DNA of 64,000 bases from Paulownia fortunei (Eukaryota > Streptophyta > Magnoliopsida > Lamiales > Paulowniaceae): positions 12,785,632-12,849,631 of the forward strand of contig CM033105.1 of assembly GCA_019321725.1 (NCBI GenBank), written 5' to 3'. Position 1 is the stretch's first letter, and the number at the start of each line of letters is the position of its first letter. Both the position numbers and the translations under genes were made by a program. The notes below the pieces were generated by a model. That model did no database searches. It had not been told where the DNA came from and saw only the letters and a program-made list of their open reading frames with translations. This document shows positions 56,501 to 64,000 of this stretch, piece by piece.

Positions 56501-57168
56501 TGACCAGGGCGGATGCAGAAGCAAATCCATCGGTGGTAACAGGTACACTTTATATTTCTAGTGTTCCAACACTTGTATTATTTGATTCTGGAGCTACGTA
56601 TTTATTTGCATCCACTGAGTACGTGAAGAGGCTGGGTAGAATACCAGATGTAGCAGAAATCAGTTATAGTGTAACAGTTTCCTCTGGAGATGCTAGACAA
56701 ACCGATTGGATTTTGAGAGCTTGTGCTATACTTCTTGAAGGTAGAGAATTACATGTTGATTTGATTGTACTGGATATGAATGATTATGATGTTATTTTGG
56801 GCATGCATTGGTTGTCAAAGTATGGGGCTACTATCAACTGTAAGGAAAAGACGGTGACATTTCAACTTTCTGGGAAAGAGTCTTTCACATTTGCCAGTAT
56901 TGTGAAGAATTTCAGATTCTCTATGATTTCAGCAGTGAAGGCACAACGATTACTCGATGATGGTTGCGAAGGGTACTTGGTGAGTGTCATGAACATTGAG
57001 GAACAACACCTACCAACTCTGAATGAAATACCAGTAGTACGGGAATATACTGAAGTATTTCCAGATGATCTTCCGGGACTGCCACCAGATCGTGAAATAG
57101 AGTTTGTTATTGACATACAACCAGGAACGCCTCCAATTTCTAAAAACCTTACAGAATGGCTCCCTTAG
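56501..57168 (+). pseudogene. Chromovirus C aspartic protease
   Basis: The frame continues from Gag. LVLFDSGATYLFAS near 56575-56612 holds the catalytic DSGA motif, then ILRACAILLEGRELHVDLIV and MNDYDVILGMHWLSKYGA, the conserved second half of plant Ty3 protease. The domain looks intact in sequence. A 1-base loss near 57142 (just before the NLTEW-stop reading) breaks the link to RT, where the family has APYRMAP. Confidence 0.9.
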
Positions 57169-57895
57169 AGTTGAAAGAATTGAAAGTACAATTACAGGAC
57201 TTGTTGGATAAGGGATTCATCAGACCGAGCTTTTCACCTTGGGGAGCACCAGTTCTGTTTGTACGTAAGAAAGAGACACCATGAGACTGTGCATCGATTA
57301 TCGAGAGTTGAATAGGGTCACAATTAAGAATAAGTATCCGTTACCCAGAATCGATGATTTATTTGACCAGCTTCAGGGTGCCGCAATATTTTCAAAGATT
57401 GACTTACACTCTGGCTACCATCAATTGAAAATAAAGGAAGAGGATATCCCCAAGATGGCATTTAGTACAAGATATGGACACTATGAATTTTTGGTGATGC
57501 CATTTGGATTAACTAACGCTCCAGCAGCATTCATGGATCTGATGAACAGAGTGTTTAATGAATTTTTGGATAAATTTGTTATTGTGTTCATAGATGACAT
57601 TCTAGTTTACTCTAGAACTAAAGAAGAGCATGCCGCACATTTAACACAAGTACTAGAGGTCCTGAAAGTGAAGCAGTTATACGCCAAATTCAAGAAATGC
57701 GAATTCTGGTTGGATCGTGTGGTATTCTTGGGACATGTTATATCAAGAGCGGGAATATCAGTAGATCCAAGTAAAGTTGAAGTTATCAACAACTGGATGG
57801 AGCCTACGAATCCTTCAGAGGTGCGCAGTTTTCTGGGTTTAGCTGGATATTACCGAAGATTTGTGGAAGGTTCTCCAAGATTGCAATGCCATTAA
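57169..57895 (+). pseudogene. Chromovirus C reverse transcriptase
   Basis: 57169-57280 holds [20 protein letters not shown] and [13 protein letters not shown]. After a short loss near 57275, 57281-57895 reads [57 protein letters not shown], the catalytic [11 protein letters not shown] (near 57580-57610), [19 protein letters not shown] and [15 protein letters not shown] further 1-base loss near 57870 shifts into RNase H. Active-site residues are intact. Confidence 0.92.
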
Positions 57896-58350
57896 CACAA
57901 TTAACCAGAAAATGGGTGATGTTTAGATGGACGGATATGTGTGAGCGAAGTTTCCAGGAGCTGAAAAAGAGGTTGACTTCAGCACCTATTCTCTCAATTC
58001 CATCAGGTACGGGAGGATTCGTAATTTACAGTGACGCATCGAAGAATGGATTAGGATGTGTACTAATGCAGAATGGCAAAGTAATTGCGCATGCATCCAG
58101 GCAACTTAAAGAGTACGAAAAGAATTACCCCACGCATGACTTGGAACTTGCTGCTGTAGTATTTGCACTTAAAATATGGAGGCACTATTTATATGGTGAA
58201 CGGTGCGAGATCTATACTGATCACAAGAGCCTCAAATACTTCTTCACACAGAAAGAGTTGAATATGCGGCAGCGGAGATGGCTGGAACTGGTAAAAATTA
58301 TGATTGTGTGATCAATTACCACCCAGGTAAAGCCAATGTTGTAGCTGATA
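57886..58350 (+). pseudogene. Chromovirus C RNase H
   Basis: Frame 57886-58311: [20 protein letters not shown] (D-A-S), [20 protein letters not shown] (catalytic Glu), [37 protein letters not shown] (T-D-H). A 1-base loss in an A-run near 58297 shifts to the next frame, which continues [20 protein letters not shown]. Confidence 0.92.
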
Positions 58351-59400
58351 CATTGAGCCGAAAATCCACACAAAGTACAATAGTTATGGCTTTAATTCAG
58401 AAACCGGAACTGAATGATTTGCAGAAAATGAATATAGAGATTTTACATACAGGAGTAATAGAGGTAAAGTTGGCAACCCTGACACTTCAACCTACGCTAA
58501 TTGATAGGATCAAACAGGGACAGCGAGATGATGAATATCTCATCAATATTAGAAAATATGTTGCTGTAGGGAAGTCTCCTGAATTTGAGATGACTCAGAA
58601 TGATATTTTACAATTTAGAGGGCGGTTTTGTGTGCCAAATATTGACAACATTCGGGAAGATATTTTAAAAGAGGCACATTCAACCCCTTATTCAGTACAT
58701 CCAGGGGCTACCAACATGTATAGAGACTTGAAAATGCATTATTGGTGGCCGGGTATGAAGAAGGACATCGCCCATCATGTGGAGCAATGTCTAACATGTC
58801 AGTAGATAAAGGCCGAACATTAAAGACCCACAGGGAATTTGCAACCTCTGCTTATTCTAGAATGGAAATGAGAAAGGATCACCATGGATTTCGTAACTGG
58901 TTTGCCAAAGACTACTGAGGGTCATGATGCTATTTGGGTTATCGTTGATAGATTGACCAAGTCTGCTCATTTTCTTCCCATATGTTCTACTTATTCCATG
59001 GATCGCTATGCCCAATTATACGTTCAGGAGATTGTCAGACTTCATGGTGTGCCATTGTCTATTATTTCTGATAGAGATTCAAGATTTTTATCTGCTTTTT
59101 GGAGGAGTTTACACAAAGCTTTGGGAACACAATTATCATTCAGTACAGCATATCATCCTCAGACGGATGGGCAACCTGAACGAACAATACAGACATTGGA
59201 GGATATGCTCAGAGCTTGTGTATTAGACTTCCAAGGTCAGTGGAGTAAATTCCTACCTTTGGATGGTTTCGTACAACAACAGCTATTAGACTAGCATTGG
59301 AATGGCTCCCTATTAAGCATTGTATGGCAGAAAATGTAGGTCTCCGATACATTGGGATGAAGTTGGTGAGAAGAAACTTTTGGGTCCAGATATGATTGAG
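58351..59400 (+). pseudogene. Chromovirus C integrase
   Basis: Zinc finger: HSTPYSVHPGATNMYRDLK and HYWWPGMKKDIAHHVEQCLT, then CQ (H-H-C-C). Three nonsense changes follow between 58804 and 58870 (Gln, Gln and Trp codons). The core has [20 protein letters not shown] (first Asp), [20 protein letters not shown] (second Asp) and [20 protein letters not shown] (Glu). A frameshift near 59262 breaks the VEFSYNN block. Integrase joins the DNA copy to the host genome. Confidence 0.92.
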
Positions 59401-59921
59401 AAATGATAGAAGTTGTCTCACAGATTCGACAAAGAATGCAAACTGCCCAAAATCAGCAGAAAAGTTATGCAGATCGACGAAGAAGGGTGCTGGAGTTTGC
59501 GGTAGGAGATCAGGTATATTTGAAAGTAGCACCAATGAAGGGCATCATGCGGTTTGGAAAGAAAGGAAAATTGAGTCTCAGATACATTGGCCCATTCTCT
59601 GTGATTGAAAGAATTGGTGATGTTGCTTACAGACTGGATCTGCCAATATCTATGTTCTAAATGCACAATGTATTTCATGTATCTATGCTGAGGAGATATA
59701 TTGCTAATCCCTCTCACATTCTGAAGAATGAACTAGTAGAATTAAAGGCATATTTGAGCTACGAAGAAAAACCTGTACAAATTTTGTTATGAGAAGTGAA
59801 GCAGCTGAGAAATAAATAAATTCCATTGGTTAAAGTGTTATGGAGAAACCAATTGGTAGAAGAGGCCACTTGGGAAAGAGAGCATGAAATGAGAACTAAG
59901 TATCCTGAACTTTTTCAGTAA
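59401..59921 (+). pseudogene. Chromovirus C integrase tail with chromodomain-like end
   Basis: Frame 59403-59660: VSQIRQRMQTAQNQQKSYAD, RRRVLEFAVGDQVYLKVAPM, KGKLSLRYIGPFSVIERIGD, then a stop at 59658 within the usual LHNVFHVSML block. HNVFHVSMLRRYIANPSHIL continues, then a decayed chromodomain-like stretch ending VKVLWRNQLVEEATWERE. The stop is at 59919-59921. In chromoviruses this tail can bind marked histones and guide insertion. Several stops make it non-functional here. Confidence 0.88.
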
Positions 59922-59948
59922 GTGAAATTTTGGGGACGAAATTTTTAT

Positions 59949-59961
59949 AAGGAGGGGAGGA
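59949..59961 (+). promoter_or_regulatory. Polypurine tract of chromovirus C
   Basis: aaggaggggagga directly before the 3' LTR. Confidence 0.88.
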
Positions 59962-62495
59962 TGTGATACCCGAGCCTCTTACTACTCACGTGGCCAAATA
60001 TGATTCATGCATTACGTGTTAATTTTATATGCTATTTGCATTTCTATTGACATTGCATAATTTATTTCATTTTATACGACTTTCTTGAATATTAAACTTA
60101 ATTCTAAAGTTCTTGCACTGTATTAGTTATGGAATTTTCTAATCTAAGTAGTTGATTTTATATTAAAATAAGAAGAAAATGAGGTGGATCAATATTAGAT
60201 ATAGATGGGATATATAGGTTATAATTTTGGAAGTGTTAAAAGTGTTACTAGTAAGCTTATACGGTTTAATTTGATTTGATCAAGTTATTTCAAAAGTATA
60301 TATTTTTAAATTTACATACTTGGGATATTAGACATGATATAATGTGATTTAAGTGTCCTATTACAAGGCCCATATATGCATATGATTTTAGAAATGCAAA
60401 CTTGATATTTCGTTAAGAATCGGATGTGAATCGGTTTGGAGATCGAATGAACGGACATAGGAAATAACTATGGGAATGAATGGTGACTAAGATAGGTTGC
60501 AACCAAATAAAAATAGGTGAGGCACACAAGATTAGGGCTGCAAGATAAGGGAGAAAATCAGATCTTGCTATTTACTTGCCACCTCATGCTTTCTTATTTA
60601 GCTTAAGCTAACATCTCAAGCTAACACCTCAAACCCTTCACCCTTAAGCAACGACCAGACCCTCATTTCAGCCATTTTCATCTTCCAAACACACACCTTA
60701 AGGTCTCCAAGTGATCCAAATTGATTCCAAGTTGAAATAAAAGCAAGAAAAGTAAAGGAGAAGTGATTACCATCAAGTTAACCTCAAAATCTGCATAGGT
60801 AACACTTATCTACGGTTTTGCCTTTGGTTTTCAGATTATTATGAATGGTTTTATTGTTTATTAAGCTTTCAATATCTCTTATAAAGGTGTTAGGAAGTTT
60901 TTAGTTAGACTTTGGTGCCCAAAGAAAGGGTTTTTGATGACAAACTGTCATCTTACTATTTTCTTGTGTTTTAGGCTTCAAAAGTGTATGGTATGTTGAA
61001 TAAAACCTATAATTATTACCATTTACATGACCATATATGAGTTAAGAGTATTGGAATGAAGTTTTATCAGTTGGAAATTGAAATAGAGAATGATATTGGA
61101 GAAACACTCAAACTACCAAAATAGCAAAATCTGTTTTGGTGTGCTGTGAAGGAAACTGAATTAAGGGAGCTAAATCCATTATTTTTGGTAATATTATGAC
61201 CTATTTATCTCCTTATATATGTTATCTAAGTATGGTGAAAATTTTGGAGTGATTGAATATACTTAAGGTGCCAAAACCATTAATGTCATGAAGTGTGCAA
61301 AACTGTCACGGTAGGAAACAATCTGTTTCAGTATGTCGTGAAGAGAGCTGAACTTGGAAAGATATATCCATGATTTTTAGCAATTCTATGATATGGTTAC
61401 ATTTATATACATGTTATATAAGTGTGGTAAAAATTTGGGAGTGATTGGATATTCTTAGGGATGTTAAAATTATCATGCAACTAAACTTGACAGCAAGAAA
61501 ATATGAAAATGTGAATCTGCCACATTTGATCACTTAGCATGTTTCAACCTAGACATGTTACTATTGAGTGTTAACAATTAGGCACATGCTATTAGAGTTA
61601 TAATACTTCAATTACATGATGTTTTCATGTATTTAAGATGATAAATTGAGGTATTTGAGGGGCTATATTGGGTTCTAGTTTGTGAAAGCTTGATTGTTAG
61701 CTTATAGCTTGGTGTTTAAGGTCTAGTATGAGATTTTGTGCTTTCAACTTGCCAAATTGGGAATGGTGCTTGATGTTGGGTAATATTACAGGCTATTTTA
61801 TATCTAAGGTTGGAGAGGAATACTAAATAAATTTAGACTAAGCCACCAACCAAGTGAAAGGTAAGTAAAGATTCATTTGCAACTACAATGCATAGACATA
61901 GTAGATGTGTGAATTATATGTAATATCATAAATCATATGTGCATAGTAGAGGGCTCTCAATTGAGTATACATACATGGGTATTGTCATTAGCACGTGCAT
62001 GTATCATATACGAGCATTGTGATAAATCTTACATTTGCACGGCATGATTCAGAGAAAGGAAAATGTTTTGCTGACCACTACTAGTGCATCGAAGCATGCA
62101 TGGATTTGCATGGTTTTATTCATGGATTTACAGGTTCGCGTGCATAGATTTGCATGCGTATGAGTATGCATGGATTTGCATGCTTATATGATTATTGGCC
62201 ATTGGATTATGGCGGTGTACAGAGCTCTTTTCCGGTGCATGGGATAGTAGTGTTGGTCAGGGGCCCAAGAAAGAAATGATTTTGAGAGAAATATTTTGAT
62301 GCATAAAATTGCATTATGAGCATATCATTTTGAGTTGCATGACTTGATATTGTTGATTATTCTTTGGCATGCATAATCTTTACTTGCTGAGCATTAGCTC
62401 ATATAGTTTATGCATTGTAGGTGAGTACGATGATACCTGAAGCATCTTTTATTGGCTGGGCGAAGGTTGGAGCTCCTGCAGGTGTCTGAGAGAGT
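59962..62495 (+). repeat. 3' LTR of chromovirus C, truncated
   Basis: Matches 52341-54897 and stops within the gagagagt stretch at 62495, lacking about the last 345 bp of the LTR. An about 35-bp deletion near 60945 is also present (aaacacttaataggaaatac is missing). Confidence 0.9.
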
Positions 62496-62506
62496 ATCAT
62501 CGTACT
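62424..62506. repeat. 13-bp inverted repeat at truncation junction
   Basis: agtacgatgatac at 62424-62436 and its exact reverse complement gtatcatcgtact at 62494-62506, separated by 57 bp. The second arm lies exactly at the point where the LTR sequence departs from its sister copy, and it is not in the 5' LTR. Confidence 0.8.
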
Positions 62507-63929
62507 GCGGTGTCCCATTTTACTTGTTAACATGTTTTAACATATCTATGGTGTAATTGATTTTTATTGTGTAGGGACCTGTTATAAGAGTTATAGCACA
62601 TCCATTAGGTGATCTTATCACATATTAAAATGGGAAATTAAGGTACTTAGGATATTTGATAATGTTTTAACTTCTAAGTTGCAATGTTTGATTGTTACCT
62701 AGTTAATTTAAGATTCAAGGTGTTTGTATGACATTAGGAGTAGTAAAATTTCCAATTAAGGATTTCGATTCATAATATATTTTTACAGATTATTCCACAC
62801 CTAAGGTTGGAGAGGAACACTAATTAACCTAGACACGAACCAGTATAAGGTAAGTAAAAATCTATTTGCAACTATAGTGCATGAATACAGTATTTCTCAG
62901 AATATCTATACTATTTGTGATGTGATGTTTGAAAAGATGTAATAACAAGTACTTTAAGTATCATTTGATGCTTGTAATGTGTGAGAATGATGAGATAAAA
63001 TATTTATTATTGCATTGAGCATGCCATTCATTAGTATTTGCACGTGCATGCATAATACATGAACATTGTTGAGATCTTGCATGGACATTATGATTTTTAG
63101 AATGAAAATATTTTGCTGGACACTACCAGTGCAACGAGGTAAACATGAGGTGGACCTCTGGTGGTCACGACAGGATGGTACACTTGACTATGCCTTTATT
63201 ATGATTGATATTGTGGGTGGGATACTTCTCAGGTGATCATAGAGGAAGATAGGGAGTGTACCTCTGGGGGTCATGGAAGGATGGTCCATTCAATTGTATC
63301 AATCTATTATTGACCATTTGATTATTGATATTGTGTAGAGCTCTTTTTTGTGCATAATAAATGAGCTGAGGGCCCAATAAAAGAAAATAATTTTGAATAA
63401 AATATTTTGATTCATGAGTATGAATTCTTAGCATGATATCTTGGAAATCTTTTCATGTGTTACACATCATTTTTAGCATGCACAATTTTTACTTACTGGG
63501 CATTAACTCATGTAGTTCATGCATTGTAAGTATGCATGATGCTATCTGAGACTCTGAGGCTTGCTGGACTGGTTGTTGGAGCTCCTATAGATTTCTGAGG
63601 AGCATTGCTTATGGATGACGACCTATTGGGTTATTTTTGTTCACTTGTTTTAATTTTTTGGAGTTACTGTAATATATATCTTGGGACTTCAATTGTATTT
63701 TACTTTTGAAACTTTGTTGTATATAAGTATGTAAATAGAGTGGTTGCTGTAAGTATTGTGCTTTTATATAAATGGTCATATTTATGCATATATATATATA
63801 GGGTTATGTGTGAAAATAATGTATCTAGTAATAGTTATAACAAGGAGAAAAAAAAATTCACACATATACAGATAGGTTCTATTAGGTTGAATTGTACTAT
63901 ATATGTATTATTGGGTAGTGGGTGTTATA
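62507..63929 (+). repeat. Diverged chromovirus LTR, second half
   Basis: Alignable with about 53925-55241 of the C 5' LTR but much diverged. It keeps the splice-bracketed block (62789-62849), gagctctttt, the ttactggg-ttaactcat region and atggatgacgacctattggg. It ends gggtgttata at 63929. It may be the remainder of the D 3' LTR or the 5' LTR of another element. Short open frames are chance. Confidence 0.7.
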
Positions 63930-64000
63930 GACCCCCTTAATCATCTCGTAGAAGCTAAGATTCAGTTATGGCTCCTGTAAGGACTAAGGTGAGGCGTAAA
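63930..64000 (+). CDS. Start of a chromovirus gag (partial, runs off window)
   Basis: ATG at 63968 opens MAPVRTKVRRK and is still open at the window end. Position (38 bp after an LTR end) and the basic start resemble the Gag start of element C (MVRTRGE, 171 bp after its LTR). Only 11 codons are visible. If correct, the LTR at 62507-63929 belongs to a further element extending to the right. Confidence 0.45.

Larger units (their letters stand above)
52341..62495 (+). mobile_element. Chromovirus C (Tekay/Del-like), near full length
   Basis: 5' LTR 52341-55241, internal region 55242-59961, 3' LTR 59962-62495 (truncated). It encodes Gag with zinc knuckle, protease, RT, RNase H, integrase and a chromodomain-like tail in a single polyprotein plan, now broken by about six 1-base losses and several nonsense changes. 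Clade assignment rests on the C-terminal W-R-N-x-x-x-E-E-A-T-W-E motif and on general sequence style. It inserted into the 3' LTR of element D; bases gatta (52336-52340) would be the left target duplication, but the right partner is lost. Confidence 0.9.

Overview
This is plant nuclear DNA, most likely from a flowering plant and probably a eudicot. It is a dense stack of nested retrotransposons. I see no intact protein-coding gene, rRNA, tRNA or CRISPR array. The plant assignment rests on Ty3/gypsy elements of Athila, Tat and chromovirus type, Ty1/copia elements with a Met-tRNA-type primer site, plant L1-type LINE fragments, and two pieces of plant cellular genes (a LOG cytokinin-activating enzyme and a WAV3-type RING/vWA ubiquitin ligase).

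Layout. (1) 1-12507: a minus-strand Tat-like gypsy remnant (gag, primer site, LTR end) is split by an Athila-like element at 1038-11870 with a perfect 5-bp target-site duplication. That element keeps gag, protease, RT and RNase H, lacks the integrase core, and carries an intronless LOG-like reading frame between pol and the 3' LTR. (2) 12508-21165: a decayed Ty1/copia element with a 5'-truncated left LTR. (3) 21166-24967, continuing in pieces at 27836-28568 and 37680 to about 39384: an LTR scrap, a LINE fragment, and a second copia element of the same superfamily. Two later insertions interrupt this second copia element: a solo chromovirus LTR (24968-27830, TSD) and a second, pol-less Athila-like element (28569-37674, TSD). 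The 5' LTR of the latter is split by about 2.9 kb of a WAV3-like gene whose first exon is inverted relative to the second.

(4) About 39385-45573: LTR and LINE scraps on both strands and an unpaired copia LTR. (5) 45883-52340: a decayed chromovirus lacking gag and protease, interrupted by a reverse-oriented solo LTR at 47279-50097. (6) 52341-62495: a better preserved chromovirus (LTR, gag, protease, RT, RNase H, integrase, chromodomain-like tail, LTR), inserted into the 3' LTR of the previous one. Its polyprotein is broken by point stops and short frameshifts, and its 3' LTR is cut at a fold-back junction. (7) 62507-64000: the second half of a diverged related LTR, followed by a gag start that runs off the window.

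The most interesting items are the captured LOG sequence, the rearranged WAV3-like patch inside an LTR, the rearrangement junctions at 50097 and 62495, and conserved sequence blocks inside the chromovirus LTRs. Boundaries marked by TG...CA ends, primer sites, polypurine tracts and target duplications are firm to a few bases. Boundaries of decayed fragments are approximate.
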